A DNA stretch of 64,000 nucleotides from Ryuthela nishihirai. Its lineage: Eukaryota; Arthropoda; Arachnida; Araneae; Heptathelidae. Position 1 is the first letter of the stretch. Each line of letters starts with the position of its first letter. The translations under genes and the position numbers were made by a program. A model generated the notes under the pieces. It searched no databases. It was not told the origin of the DNA and saw nothing but the letters and a program-made list of their open reading frames with translations. The DNA lies in NCBI GenBank assembly GCA_038380435.1, contig JAWZYU010000030.1, positions 65,173,817 through 65,237,816 on the forward strand, in the 5' to 3' direction. Of this stretch, positions 1 through 12,377 are shown piece by piece.

Positions 1-399
1 TAATCTTTTGAAAAATTTTGTAGTGCCCTGTTTTGGAAATTATTACAAAAAATGGAACCTTAAAGCTTGACCTGAACAAAACAAAAATAAACTTTAGTAA
101 ATTTCACTTTTGGCAGTAGGATCACTCACTTAGATGTTATCAGTTTTTAAAACACATCTAGAATTTTGTGGAATGCTTTCTAGATGATTAAAATAGAATA
201 AAAAGCCACAGAATATAACTAAAATGATTATAGCAAATATTACATCTTCAGAAAGTAAACACTGGGCATCTCAAGGTGCTACTCTAATAATGCCAATGAA
301 TAAAACAATTTACAAAGAAATCACTGCAAATTTCAAATTGTATTTCCCTGATATTTGCATGTTCAGCAGGTGTCCATTTAACCTGTCCTAACTACTAGT
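1..399. other. non-coding, nothing recognised
   Basis: AT-rich sequence with no reading frame, repeat or RNA signal that I can support. Confidence 0.5.
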
Positions 400-1125
400 G
401 GGTTGATTTACTTCTGAGGTACAATTTTTTTTTTGCAAACAATGGGCTAAATGTCAAGTCAAGAAGGGCTCAGAGAATGCTAGGGAAGGTGACACAAGGA
501 GTGCCTTAATGTTCATGAGGTATGGCTCTCCTGTACAAGGATCCATGGCTTAACATTCCATCTGCCAATGAACAGTGGCCTTTCCAACCCCAACAGTATC
601 CCCTTTCTAACTGAGGGGTTGGGTTGTTTTACCTCTGAGAAGCACTTTTTTGCACACCATAGGCTAAATGGCCAGGTCACATGGACCCCGAAGGCTCAGA
701 GAAGGTTGGGGGAGGGGACCCACTGGAACAACTGTTGGGAGACAGATGGTAGCCTCCTGTCTAGGCCATCCAGCGTGTTCTTTAACGTGCACAGGGTATG
801 GCTCTCCCGCACACGGGACCATGGTTTAACGTTCCATCCGACGGACGGCGGCCTTTCCAAGCTCATCAGTGTCCCCTACTGACTGTGGGCAGGGCGGGGA
901 ATTTTGCAGAGATAAATCTCAACGCTGACCCAGCTGGGACTCGAACCTGGGAACTACAGATTACGAGCCTGGCGCGCTACCGACTGAGCCCCCCCCCCCC
1001 TCTAACTAAGGGGGGGAGGCAGGTGTTATTAGTCAAGACAAATCTCAATGATACCGATACAGTTGTGACTCGAACCTGGCTATTGCAGATTATGAGCCTG
1101 ACACATTAGCAACTGGGCCAACTTC
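400..1125 (-). mobile_element. Old SINE-A copy split by a younger one
   Basis: The two outer parts, 400-618 and 1001-1125, are the tail/central and tRNA-like parts of one diverged SINE-A on the minus strand. They are interrupted by a complete SINE-A at 619-1000. The old copy reads on across the insertion once the duplicated target (TCTAACTGAGGGG at 606-618, TCTAACTAAGGGG at 1001-1013) is counted once. The old copy differs from the consensus at many sites and has lost its A-box match. Confidence 0.8.
619..1000 (-). mobile_element. SINE-A, near full length, nested in an older SINE-A
   Basis: A tRNA-derived SINE on the minus strand. The tRNA-like head is at the right (GGTTCGAGTCC B box near 940-955, A box near 980) and the CAACCC end is at the left. 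It is flanked by a 13 bp target duplication with one mismatch. The poly-C run at 989-1000 lengthens the GGGGCGGGGG start of the element. Reading frames inside it are not genes. Confidence 0.88.
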
Positions 1126-1826
1126 ACCCCAAGGTTATAAAAATATTTGCCTTGGTATGAAATTTACAAAAATATATATACTTTATTGACTTAGTCACAA
1201 AAAAATGCCTTGATGGCTTTGGCTGAAATGACTGATACTGTTAACAAACCAAAAGGGGAGTTAATTTTCCAATTTAGCATTTAAGTAGTAGAAGAGTAAA
1301 TTCCTGCTTATTGTATCCTGTATTTTAGTCTTAAATATGTTTCATTTTAAAAACATCTAGTTACTGTAATCTGAGTACAAGGTGATCACCTTAAACAAAA
1401 GTTTTTACACAATTACTGATAATATTGAATCAGAGAGGCATGAAAATTGGTAGTAACATCAGTGGCATACCTAATTGGGGCATATATCCCCCTTGAATAA
1501 CATCTTTCTAAGGAAGTTCCAAAAAATCAGAGGCTCAATCATGTCAACCGTATCACCACCAAACATTCTCACTGGAAATTTCTGGGTATGCCACAATAGC
1601 ATACTTTGTTTTCTGGATAATGCCATCACTGATCCTCGGCAGTAGGCAGTTTCACAGTATTATGCACATATCTATAATCAAACATTATGATTGTAGACAT
1701 TTGCAGATTTGAAATAAATCTAATGTGTAGATTTATATGTCCAAACTGGAGTGGCTATCACATATTTTTACTGAAGATTATTAACACTAGTTTTTATGGT
1801 TCATATTTAAAATGATTAGCAGTGCT
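1126..1826. other. non-coding, nothing recognised
   Basis: AT-rich, no long reading frame and no match to the repeat families described elsewhere in the window. Confidence 0.5.
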
Positions 1827-1968
1827 ACAAAAGTTTATAAGGTATGAGAAAGAAATCAAGATATATAATGGTGCCAGATTTTTTAAACAAAAGTTTATAA
1901 GATGAGAAACAAAAGTTTATAAGGTATGAGAAAGAAATCAAGATATATAATGGCGCCAGATTTTTTAA
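1827..1968. repeat. Local tandem duplication, about 60 bp units
   Basis: A segment beginning ACAAAAGTTTATAAGG and ending GCCAGATTTTTTAA occurs at about 1827-1886 and again at about 1908-1968, with one difference (GGTGCC against GGCGCC). A third, truncated unit of about 20 bp lies between them. Confidence 0.85.
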
Positions 1969-3149
1969 TTCTCAATGGGATACAATAACAGGATACTAAG
2001 ACATATTTATTTTGTCAGCTAGTTATATAAATTCTTCACACACACCCACATGGTGCAATGAACATATAAGGCAGAGAATATTTATGGGTGCAATTAAAAT
2101 CTGTTCACAATGCAAGTGGTTACAAGGCAAAACTTTCAGGGCCAGATTTACACATAAGCTAACTTTAAAGTTTAGTGTATCGCAAAATTTTTTTATATTC
2201 AATTAATCTATTGTACAAACACTGTTGATCTCAGCTTTACACAGTATTTATTGTATACCAATGCTAATATAATGTTTCACCACGGCAATTTCACATTTCT
2301 TTTTTAATGTCCCCTTCAATCAGAATAATATATAACTGAATTTGACTCGGAAATTTTTGGGGCCTCTTAAACTTAGCATAGGGCCTCAGAAGGTCAAAGT
2401 CCGGCTCTGAGAGCTTGCCAAAACTCCTGTAATATTAATTTATGTGGACCAGAGCAATAAGCTTTAAAAAACTGAGCAAAAGTTCATTTAAATCTGGTAC
2501 AGATGACTATTACTCTAATAGTAATATTATAGCAGATTCGTCTATGTAAACTATGATTTACATATTTTCTTTAGATAACTTACTGCATATTATCACACTC
2601 CAACTAAACATAAAGAATTTTTTAAACATATTTTAAAATATATGCTTACCAAAAACTTCAGTGAAAGTCAGATGTAATCTACGGTGCATTTATCCAATGA
2701 TTTAAAAGTCATAAGAATAATTTACTCCAGTCTGGATCGTTTTAAACTACCAACGAAGTTTTTCTAGGATTTAACTCGAACACATGGTATTGCGTTGTGT
2801 ATGAATTCTCGTGTGGGCAAAAAATATTACTAAAATAGGATGCTGAGCAATCACGTTGACGTGAGGTCTACGAAAGTGATGCCGCAAGGCCAATGGGCTG
2901 AAGTTGATTGTTGTAATCCCTAATTTGCTCCTTTCATTACCATGTTTATATCAGAAAGTATAACTCAAGTACAATGTTTTTATTTTATTTTCCCATTTAT
3001 CTAAATTATGTTATATTTATAATATGCAGAAATCTTTGTCGCTACGTAAAGAATAACTTCGCCAACCTTCGTAACTGTAATAGATGTGCGTGAAATACGT
3101 CATATGGTCATATGACACAACGTTTCGAAATTGTTGCCACTTAAACATA
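1969..3149. other. non-coding, nothing recognised
   Basis: No supported gene. The 64-codon frame at 2012-2206 has no recognisable motif. Confidence 0.5.
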
Positions 3150-4125
3150 CAAAATCCTCGTAGAGCCATAAGCTATGGTGGTCCAGCCACAGATTGTAAA
3201 TTTGTTCTCAAAACATGTCTGTCTTGAGCTATAGTTGCTGCATTTGGCCCCTGTAGAAAAATTCTAGAAAGATTCTGTTTGATACTGTCTGCCCACCGCA
3301 TCCTAGGTCTCCCTTTTTCCTAAGGCCTTTAGAAATACTTATTCGACACCTGCAGCTGCAGCTTTGCATATGGACAACAGACCAAACCAAAGCAGCTTTC
3401 TTTGCATACTATGCTGCTTAAAGGAGACAGTCGCAGACTCTTTCCAACCCATTGATGTTCCAAACGCATCGTTTCCTACAGTCAAATGTCCCCATTCTCA
3501 CAATACCTCTTTTCAAGACACTGCTTAAGCATCTAGAATCAAAGGCATCAAGTTTCCTGTTATCTTGCGTAAAAAGGGATCAAGTTTCACTACCATAACT
3601 AACTCTGAAAAAATCCAAACTATTATGTAAATTAGTTTTAGTTAATAAGTATATATGTATATTTTTCCTTACTCTACATAAAATCTTAAAACTTCCAGCA
3701 TCAATCTCTATTGTTCTGCTTATCTCATGTCGAACATCACCAGTATCTGTTACATAGCTCCTAAGAAAATTAAGCCGAGACTCTTGCTCAACAGTGCAAC
3801 CATTCAGATTAACTTAATCACAATCTGCCTCACCAGATTTCATTGCTTTAGTTTTCTCTCTGTTTATCAACAAACCTGCTCTATTACCAATTTAATCAAC
3901 AGCTCTAATGGAGTTCATCTCATCAACACCATTTGTCAAAAGAGCTAAATCATCAGTATAATCTAAATCAGAAATTTTCAGATCTCCAGACAATTTAAGC
4001 CCAAAATCTTTCCCTTTCAGTGAATTCAACTTAACATAATCAATAATCAAATTAAAGAGAAACGGAGACAAAATGCACCTTTATATAATTTCACTATCAA
4101 TGCTAAACCAATCGCTGAAAGCCTT
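3150..4125 (-). mobile_element. LINE-A fragment: RT core and 3' end
   Basis: Read on the minus strand this is the 3' half of the same non-LTR element as at 10425-14925. In conceptual translation a broken frame gives GCILSPFLFNLIIDY, then DLDYTDDLALLTNGVDEM (the RT catalytic box, second-position A/T change), then LNGCTVEQESRLNF, ending in the LINE-A 3' terminal motif at 3150-3250. Several stops and frameshifts make it a dead copy. The 5' part is missing, as expected for 5' truncation. Confidence 0.8.
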
Positions 4126-6171
4126 AGCGATCATTATTAGAGCAATGGTTAATAAACATGAAACCTGCGTAAGAAGTAAAAAAAAGTTGTGGATGCCGAC
4201 AAAGCACAATAAAATATACAGCACCCATTTCAAACTAGACTGCTGCATCAGGTGAGATTTATCAAGATTCTAATATATGCGTCCATTAATAGAAATACAT
4301 AATACAGTGGTACTTTACATGTTATGTCCAAGACAAAAATAATTTCGAAGCACTATAACTTCTATAATACGCTTTTTTTTTTTTGGAAAAATATTGTTGA
4401 AGATGAACTAAAGATGTCAAATCTACCTTTTAAAAAATATTAGTTCAATATTTCATTAGTTATGGATTTAACTAAAGCAGAGCCACCAAGAATTAACCAC
4501 AAGATTTCAGCTACCAGACTGCTTTAAATTTTGAATGAATATTGTTGAAAATTGAGATTTTGATTTGATTCAGATTTGTTTTATCTTCAACAACAATTTT
4601 TGATACAAAGCATATTTTAGAAGTTCTAAATTATTCCAATGATATATAACATTGAAATTAATAATGAACAAAATTACCATTGACATGACGTTGAAATTCT
4701 CTAATCAATTGATAGGGCTGTTTACTTTGTAATGAGGAATGCCGTGCAGAGAGCATGTAGGGGACAGGGGCTTAGACCAAAAACAGGAAGGGCCTCTTCT
4801 TTGGATCTATTTTGGTTTACTATAAAAAAGCACTTATGACTAATGGGTGAAAGGAGAGGGGATTAAGCCGCAGTGGCCCTTCCCTCTACACATTCTGGTA
4901 ATGACTTTATTGATATCGTGTTCAGCACTTCATTTTTCCTGCTGGCTTTTTCTAATGGAGGCCTTTCAACCCATTCCTTTTCTTTTTTTTTGAACCTTAA
5001 TGTACAGTGTGTCTTTCACTTGTTTTGGAATAAATTGTGAAGGTGCATGGGCACTGATGGAAACAGTGGTGAATTAACTTCTACGCTTGGGGAGATGACA
5101 AAGGAAAATTTGTTTGACATCCTACGCAATACTCACAACATAACTTTCACTTGACACACAATTATTTACGATCAAGAACAACGTATGAAAGACGTAAGAA
5201 AAATAAACATTATCTTTTCTTTGTTATTGGGGCAGGCAAGAGAGAACACGAAAAATTTATATATCACCTATTATTCCTCACCTCATAAACTTTCATTTGA
5301 TGCTGAAACCGTTACGATTGATTTCTAGATAGCGAGTGATCAAAAGATTTACTTTGACAAGTACAGTGGCATATGGCATGCGAAAGCATTAGGAACAATA
5401 TATTTTTCAACTGTAAAATATATTTCTCCATAAAAAGTACCTGTACAATAATTACCTTGATACTTTGAGTTTTATTTACAAAAAAAAAAAAGCATTCAAA
5501 TCGTATCTTCATAACATATAAAAATCTAAACTGATACATGCAATTGATTTACAATTCTGGTGTTTTGCCCAACTATTGGCGTCCAATGGCACATCCATAC
5601 CAGTTATGCCTCTAGTATTATAGAAACCTATGGATAATGGTGATCAGGCACGTATCCAATATTATTTTTAGGGGTATGCTGAACCTAAAGTTTTATGGAT
5701 AACGTTGAAAATCTCTTGGCATGCCACATTCCGTAAGGTTCTTAAGACATTTGTGTTGTCGATAAGAAATGGAAGGGGGGATTTATATATATATATTTAA
5801 AGCAGTTAATATATAAGAAACTTTTATTCTTTTAACCACAAAAGGTTGTTTGCTTTATTGAATACAACGCAATCTGTGATGGTGCTCAGAAAACCATAAT
5901 ATCCCCTATTTACTAATAATTACATCATTTACTGATTAGTGTCTTCTTTCATGTTTATTCTTTCGTGGATGCAGGATAAAAATAAGAGGTAGGATTTGGC
6001 CAATTTCTATACACTGGGAAATTATAACTGCATTATTTCCTTTTTACTGAATTTTAGTTACATGTTTTCATCAAACTTCACCTCATTTTTTAATTACGAG
6101 CTTTTAAAGATTTAAGGGGGCACTTTAGAACTCGTCACCACCTCCTTGCCCAACCCCCTGATACACGCCAG
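4126..6171. other. non-coding, nothing recognised
   Basis: AT-rich DNA with no gene-like frame and no copy of the repeat families seen elsewhere. The 75-codon minus frame at 5312-5539 has no motif. Confidence 0.5.
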
Positions 6172-7050
6172 CTGGTGATGTTATGACACGAGATAAGCAG
6201 AAGAATAAGGATTGATGCTGAGACTTTTAAGAATCTATGGAGAGTCTGGAGGAATAAGCCTATATACCCAAAGAATAAAATTAGGTTATACAATGGTTTT
6301 TATCTTTAAGTTAGTTATAGCAGAGGAACATAGACCATTTGTGAACAGCTAAAAACTTTATGTCTCCGCAAAAGTCCCCCACCCTGCCCACGGTCAGTAG
6401 GGGACACCGAGGGGCTTGGTAAAGACTGCCGTCCGTCGGATGGGACGTTAAGCCGAGGTCCCGTGTACAGGAGAGCCATACCCTGTGCACATTAAAGAAC
6501 AAGCTGGATGGCCTTGACACGAGGCTACCATCTGTCTCCCAACAGCTGTTCCAGTAGGTCCCCTCCCTCAACCTTCTCTGAGCCTTTATGGTCATTGTGA
6601 CCTGGCCATTTAGCCCATGGTGTGCGCAAAAGTGCCGCTCATAGGAAAAACAACCCAACTCAAAACTTTATGCCTTACAATCTTGATGTTCACGCAATAT
6701 CTTGGACATTAAGTGGTTTATCTTTGTAAGTAATGATGAGGTTAGGCAAAGGAGTAGACAATCTTCTTTGAACAGCAAATTCTGCAGAGAGACTGCATTG
6801 GTGTTCGGCCATGTTGCCCATCTTCATAACTTTAGATTGGTGAATATGGTTATGAACAGTCTGCCCAAAGGTTTCAGAAAGAGGGGGAGACCTAAGATGC
6901 GATGAGCAGACACTGTCAAACAGGACCTTGTTAGAACTGGTCTACAGTGGCCAGACGTAGCCTAGGACAGATGCGTTTGGAGAACTAAATTGCGCATTCT
7001 GGTTGAACACTGTTGCGCATGTCTGCTTGAGGATTCTGTGTAAATGTAAC
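6172..7050 (+). mobile_element. LINE-A fragment: 3' RT region, split by SINE-A
   Basis: The outer parts align with 13745-14215 plus 14824-14925 of the longer LINE-A. 6172-6362 matches the region starting DTRHEINRRIGI, and 6673-7050 matches the FVSNNEVRRRS to LTRIGL region and the 3' end. A 5'-truncated SINE-A at 6363-6661 separates them, and the LINE reads straight across once the 11 bp target duplication is removed. Multiple stops show it is inactive. Confidence 0.85.
6363..6661 (+). mobile_element. SINE-A, 5' truncated, with target duplication
   Basis: Plus-strand SINE-A that begins after the tRNA-like head (first bases TCTCCGCAAAA) and ends in AACAACCCAACTC. AAAACTTTATG flanks it on both sides (6352-6362 and 6662-6672). 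A truncated copy that still has a target duplication points to incomplete reverse transcription at integration rather than later deletion. Confidence 0.88.
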
Positions 7051-8503
7051 AATGCTGCATAAAAAGATTCCCAATCCATATCTTATCAAAGTGTCTAAGG
7101 TTGAAGACTGCAAGCTTCCGTAGATGAAATATAAATGTGCGACTGCAGCGTCCTCTAAACGTGGGAATTTATTCATAATAATATGGTGGCAGAATGGTTA
7201 TATTCACTCTTTGCTGAATTAGGCTTTTAGATCGATAGACGACTAAAGGTAGCAGGAATAAATTTCCTTTTCAAAATTAAAGGAATGTAGTTTTTAAGTT
7301 TATGTGTTAAATTTAATCTTAGTTTTTAATACGATCATTAAAAAAAAAAGAGTAGCATTACAAACAGAAACAAAATTCTAAATTATGTAAACCCTATGGT
7401 ACCTCTTACTATAATTATCAAAAGACATTTTTATTATAACAGAAGTCATTGTTTAATATATTTCCATAAAATACCCGCGAGTTGCCATAAAATTACAGAG
7501 AGCGCTTAACAGTTTCTTTGCGAAACTTTAATTTGCCATGATTATATTCAGCGAAACGCAGCAAGTGGGTAGCTTACGACTAGTCGAAGCTTAACTTATT
7601 TTTCATACATTCTTTGATCATATTCCTTAAGAAACTTAAATATCACCCCTAGTGATGAATCCACCGATTGTTCGTGTTTCTTGTTTGGTCAATGAAACGA
7701 AAATTTTTTGTTCGTTGGTTGTTTGAAATTTTATGGTAAATCAGAATTATTTTTTTTAATTTTAAATACAATTGCTTTTCTTGAGTTGTTAAATGATAAT
7801 TCACAAGCTTTGACATTTAACTCGTTACGACTGCCAACTGATTTGGGAAGATATGGTGATGTGTAAAAGAAGGTTAAAAAAAAAAAAAATCTTTTTTCCC
7901 TATCTCCTAATCTCAGTAGATTTCTTTCCTCTTCTCCGAAATTTACTTATTTTCTCTTTTATCCCATTCTCACACAGTGGCATACCAAAACATTTCTAAA
8001 GGGAGAGTGGCATGCTCGAGTCTTTGCTGTTTGGAAACCGCCTTAGAAAATAAGTCTTTCTAGCTCTCAATGGAGGGGGGGGGGGGGGGGTGCAGCTATG
8101 CTCCTGCAAAATCACTATCCTTAGGTAAGCCAAATCTCATTAAAGTCTTCAAAATCTTTTCCTTATATCCCCATTCGTATTTCCAATTTTTCGTCTACTC
8201 TTTCTTTAATTCATCTTTTTCAGTTTTCCATTTCTTCTGAGGATTTCTTTTTCCCAACTTTATCTACTCTTTAAAATCTTTTGAAGAGTTGCGATCATCT
8301 CAGTATCGGTAATTTTAGATGGGTGTCTTATATTTTAAAGTAGTCTTTTATTCACCTTTGCTGATGGAATGTACAAACATTTATACCTTGTTCAAATTTA
8401 AACTACGCAAATGTAAACTGCCTATTTCACGAAATCCTATTTGCTGCATTTGATCAGAGTTTCCGAAGGGAATTCAAAATTAGAGAATGTGATGCCCCTA
8501 AAA
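7051..8503. other. non-coding, nothing recognised
   Basis: AT-rich with homopolymer runs, including a G run near 8071-8090. No gene-like frame. Confidence 0.5.
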
Positions 8504-8696
8504 TACCCCCTCAAGCAGCTGCTTGCCACAGAGGTCTGACAGGAGCCTGTCAGTTTATATGCCAGAGTCGAAGGTCTGAGAGGATGGCAGGACCTCAGCA
8601 GAAAAACGACACATACATCCATGCCTTACCCGGGGTTCGAACCCAGGTCCCTTAGATCAGTAGCCAAGCGCACTAACCACTCGGCCATGGGACGGC
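8504..8696 (-). mobile_element. SINE-B, near full length
   Basis: Minus-strand copy of the second tRNA-derived SINE. The tRNA-like head at the right holds TGGCCGAGTGG (A box) and GGTTCGAACCC (B box). The body ends at the left in CAGCTGCTTGAGGGGGTAT. Flanks ATGCCCCTAAAA (8492-8503) and ATGCCCCCAAAA (8697-8708) are a 12 bp target duplication with one mismatch. Confidence 0.87.
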
Positions 8697-8863
8697 ATGC
8701 CCCCAAAACGGAGGTTCCTCTAAACGGAGGTTAAAAGACAAGTAACCCACAGCCAAAGTTAAAATTAAAACACTTGACGCAGTAGCCTTCTGGAAGAAAA
8801 TATTGGCGTTGGACTGTCAATCATGGGCGTCGGGAGCAATATTCTGGGGAGGGGGATTAAAGT

Positions 8864-8947
8864 TATCAGAACTTCTACTATGGCATATAAACTGACAAGC
8901 TTCTGTCAGACCTCTGTGGCAAGCAGCTGCTTGAGGTTTTTTTTTTT
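8864..8947 (+). mobile_element. SINE-B 3' fragment
   Basis: Plus-strand body and tail of SINE-B, from the TTCTACTATGGCATATAAAC stretch through CAGCTGCTTGAGG and a T-rich tail. The tRNA-like head is absent. Confidence 0.8.
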
Positions 8948-9639
8948 ATTTATAAATAATTTCATTCAATATTATATCAGAAGTAGTTCTATAAATTTAT
9001 TCCGTGGGCGAACAACTGCCTTCTTGCCCTCAAGCTCATGCTAACGACATTGTCAGATGATTCTGTAGAATCGATATTTAAGCTTTAAGGGACCGAAATC
9101 TTGTATTGATTTTAATGACGGATTCATTACAGTTTTTTATCCTTTATGACAAGTAGTAGTGAAATCTTAAGAGCCTCCCTGACTAGGAAAAAAACAAATG
9201 CCAATAAAAGGCCCAAAATAAAATGCCCCCAAATGCCAATAAAACCTAATAAAAGGAGTAGTTTTAGTACGATGTTTCCAAACTCTTTGGCGAATGACAG
9301 TTGCAGACACTTTCGGGCTGACATGAATATTTTAGTGCAGTAGATATTAAAAAAGCAAAGTTGTTGAGATAACTCGTTTCCATTTCAGTGCAAAGATATA
9401 ATTCATTTGAAGATCTTTGAAAATTAAATTTCCACTGGATGCTGCGTTTTCTGCTACAACTAAATCCCTTACGAAATGTACACAGAATAGAGGGCTGCCA
9501 TGTTTTCTACTCTGCCCTGAACTTTGAAGGTATAATCGAGGTATGGACAACCTTTTCACATAGGCGAGCAGGAAGTTTTTTTTTTTAAGAATATCACGAG
9601 TCGGAAAGAGCTATTCCATAAAACAATCGTCGAATGTCG
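8948..9639. other. non-coding, nothing recognised
   Basis: The overlapping short frames on both strands at 9127-9343 are low-complexity and have no family signature. Confidence 0.45.
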
Positions 9640-10055
9640 TAGATCCGACGTTTGCAAACTTTTTTTCCATTGGCGGGCCGCATAGGCTGGGGCGCCGAAA
9701 AATCATTTAACAAGACATTTTTACATTTAGAGGGTTAAATAATATGGCTTATACCAAGAGTATATGCGACATTGATTCCCTGGGGAAATAGAATGTTGGT
9801 TGGATAACTGAAAAAATAAATTCCCGGATCAAAAATACATTTAAAATAAAAAATGTTTCCTACTCGCTTATTAAAATAAAGCAATATCCACATGCATTTC
9901 AAATTGCAATGAGAACTGTGTGCCTGAATTTTATTTGGCAAATACAATATATTTGTCAGAAAATTAATTTTCTAGTTCGTCATTTACTTCGAGGGCTTAA
10001 CCATCAATCTTTCAGGGCCACATATGACCCGCGGGCCGTAGACCTTTGCCAGACT
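9640..10055. mobile_element. Possible hAT-like non-autonomous element
   Basis: The left end has TTTGCAAACTTTTTTT followed by GGCGGGCCGC. The right end has GACCCGCGGGCCGTAGACC followed by TTTGCC. A GCAAAC-type terminus next to inward-facing GGCCCGC blocks also occurs in the hAT element at 14216-14815. I could not fix the exact ends or an 8 bp target duplication, so this is tentative. No coding sequence. Confidence 0.4.
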
Positions 10056-10424
10056 ACGTACTTTTATAATCAAGGTAATTATAAATAATATTCATATATA
10101 TTTATGACATAAAGGAACATGAGAATTAAACAAGAAATTAAAAGTAAATAATTTAGCCGCAATGAATTTGTTGCCACAACTGGTTTAATCTATGTCTTCT
10201 GATCATGTGCAATACAAACTGGGCGTCAAGATACGACAATTGTTATCAGTGTATATGATGCCAATATTCTACTATAATTTTACGGTTACTTATTTTCTTA
10301 TTCTGTAACCAAATAAATTTGTAATTAACCAGATGCGTCAGAGTTCGAGACCAGAAGGCGGATTTTTTTTTCACACTTTTATACTATTTCAGATTAATTT
10401 AAACTGGAAGGAGAGCTGTGTACC
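10056..10424. other. non-coding, nothing recognised
   Basis: AT-rich, no supported feature. Confidence 0.45.
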
Positions 10425-11100
10425 AATCCCCAGTGATGATACACAGAAACGGCCAGGTCTGGCACCTAATGTCCGACCCCGCCTTCTCGTGGTGCAGGCC
10501 GTTAGTTCCTTTCAAAAGATATTCTTTTGGAAGAGGGTAGGCAGTATGGCATACTGATCTGGTTATCTATGGCCATTTTTTTTTTCAACTTTGCTAAGGA
10601 GTAGTCAACTTTACAGGGTCCTCGTGCTGACCATTAATACCCACTAGACTGGACTGGTTTATGGATTTGAGCTTGATTATGGATCGTGGACTTGCTGCAC
10701 TGGTGGGCCTCTGTTGAGGGAGAATCTACCGCTGTTTTCTGTTTGCTTGTGGGATACCTTATATCAGCTGGTGGCTAATCCTGATCAGAAACCATCGCAG
10801 GTACCTGAACCTCACTTAGCTAGTTGGGCATCGTCAATCCTAAACTTTTCGAGAGCCATATTGCCTGAGACAAGCCATATGGCTCTCGAAAAAAAGTCCA
10901 CTTGAAAAGGTGGTGCCTGATGTTCCTACCAGAATCGGTAACTTCAGCCTTTAGAGCAGGAGGAGGAGGAACATGTCTTTGCCCCATGCCTGCGATCAGG
11001 AGGCTGTTTGATATTGTTGGTCCTACCTATCTCAATCTCTATATACCCCTTCAATAAACCTAGTTTCTTTAAAAATCCTACTAATCATTTTCTCTCTGCA

Positions 11101-11462
11101 GGAACGTGGAACATGAGGACATTAGAGATTATTCTCTTGATGTCCTCACGCAGGAATTCCAGCGCTATAACCTAGATATTCTAGGCTTGCAAGAGACCAG
11201 ATGGACAGATAAAGGCGAGATATTTAAAAATTACTTTAAATTTCTCTTTTCAGAGAGGGAGGATGGAAAGCATCTCCAAGGTGTAGGTTTGCTTCTCAGC
11301 AGACACGCCAGTGATGCTCTTCTAGGATATGACTGCATTAATGAAAGATTTCTTACAGCAAAATTTAAAACAAAAAGTAAAGACTTGAATGTCATCTGTT
11401 GTTATGCCCCCACAGAGGACTCTGATAAGAACGAGAAGGATAAGTTTTACAGCCAGCTATAA
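11101..11462 (+). pseudogene. LINE-A endonuclease domain (broken)
   Basis: The conceptual product starts GTWNMRTLEI (11101 onward), matching the N-terminal motif of non-LTR endonucleases with the metal-site Asn. After a frameshift it continues as YNLDILGLQETRWTDKGEI, carrying the catalytic Glu in LQETRW, and later CCYAPTEDSD. In the family this domain nicks the target DNA to prime reverse transcription. A 118-codon frame (11106-11462) survives, but the N-terminal motif is in another frame and a stop follows at 11460. About half of the usual domain can be followed in one frame. Confidence 0.85.
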
Positions 11463-11918
11463 GATATTTTGAATTCTGCGAAGGAGATATTTCTCTTGTG
11501 CTAGGTAACTTCAATGCTAAAGTTGGTACTGATTCTGACTTTTGGGCCGGAGTTTTAGGTCCCTTTGGTATTGGTAGTTCCAATGGCAATGGGGAACGTC
11601 TCCTATAGGTAGGCAAACTTAATGGTTTACGAATAACTAACACCAGAACATTTATAAATATACATGGGTTCACCTGATGGGTTGCAAAGGGATATATTTT
11701 AACAGCAAATGGGCTACTTCAGTTAGGAATACCAGATCATACAGGGGAGCAGTTTTTGGGTCTGACCATTATCTGGTCAGAAGTGTCTTGCAGCTGACGC
11801 TTAAGAAATGTGCTAAGGTTAAGAAAATTGCCTTCGACACTGAAGGTCTGAAAGATCCAGATATAGCCAAAGCATACCATGATAGGCTACTTATTCATTA
11901 TTCTTACTGCTGAAGTTG

Positions 11919-12327
11919 GGTTGGGTTGTTTTACCTCTGAGCGGCACTTTTTTGCACACCATGGGCTAAATGGCCAGGTCACATGGACCCCGAAGGCTCA
12001 GAGAAGGTTGGGGGAGGGGACCCACTGGAACAGCTGCTGGGAGACAGATGGTAGCCTCCTGTCAAGACCATCCAGCGTGTTCTTTAACGTGCACAGGGTA
12101 TGGCTCTCCAGCACACGGGGCCACGGCTTAACGTCCCATCCGATGGACGGCAGCCTTTCCAAGCCCATCGGTGTCCCCTACTGACCGTGGGCAGGGCAGG
12201 GAATTTTGCGGAGAGAAATCTCAATGCTGACCCAGCTGGGTCAGCATTGAGATCCTGGAACTACAGATCGAACCTGGGAACTACAGATTACGAGCCTGGC
12301 GCGCTACCGACTGAGCCACCCCGCCCC
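11919..12327 (-). mobile_element. SINE-A inserted in LINE-A, with internal palindrome
   Basis: Complete minus-strand SINE-A flanked by the perfect 15 bp duplication TTACTGCTGAAGTTG (11904-11918 and 12328-12342), which lies inside LINE-A coding sequence. It is about 25 bp longer than other copies. After the CCCAGCTGGG just downstream of the B box, the sequence folds back on itself (12218-12253) and part of the head is repeated before the normal head resumes. Confidence 0.93.
12218..12253. repeat. Perfect 36 bp palindrome inside SINE-A
   Basis: The half ATCTCAATGCTGACCCAG is followed immediately by its exact reverse complement. The centre CCCAGCTGGG is present in normal SINE-A copies. The second arm replaces the expected continuation, as a template switch at the short palindrome would produce. 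Confidence 0.92.
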
Positions 12328-12377
12328 TTACTGCTGAAGTTGAGAGAAAAAATGGGATCAGTTTAAACAGGCTTTTC

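Noticed and set aside
940..1000. tRNA gene (A and B boxes near here and in every SINE head)
   Set aside because: The heads continue straight into SINE bodies, lack a full acceptor stem and terminator, and recur in dozens of copies with target duplications.
9127..9343. Paired sense/antisense frames of 65 codons
   Set aside because: Low-complexity AAAA-rich sequence open on both strands; no motif.
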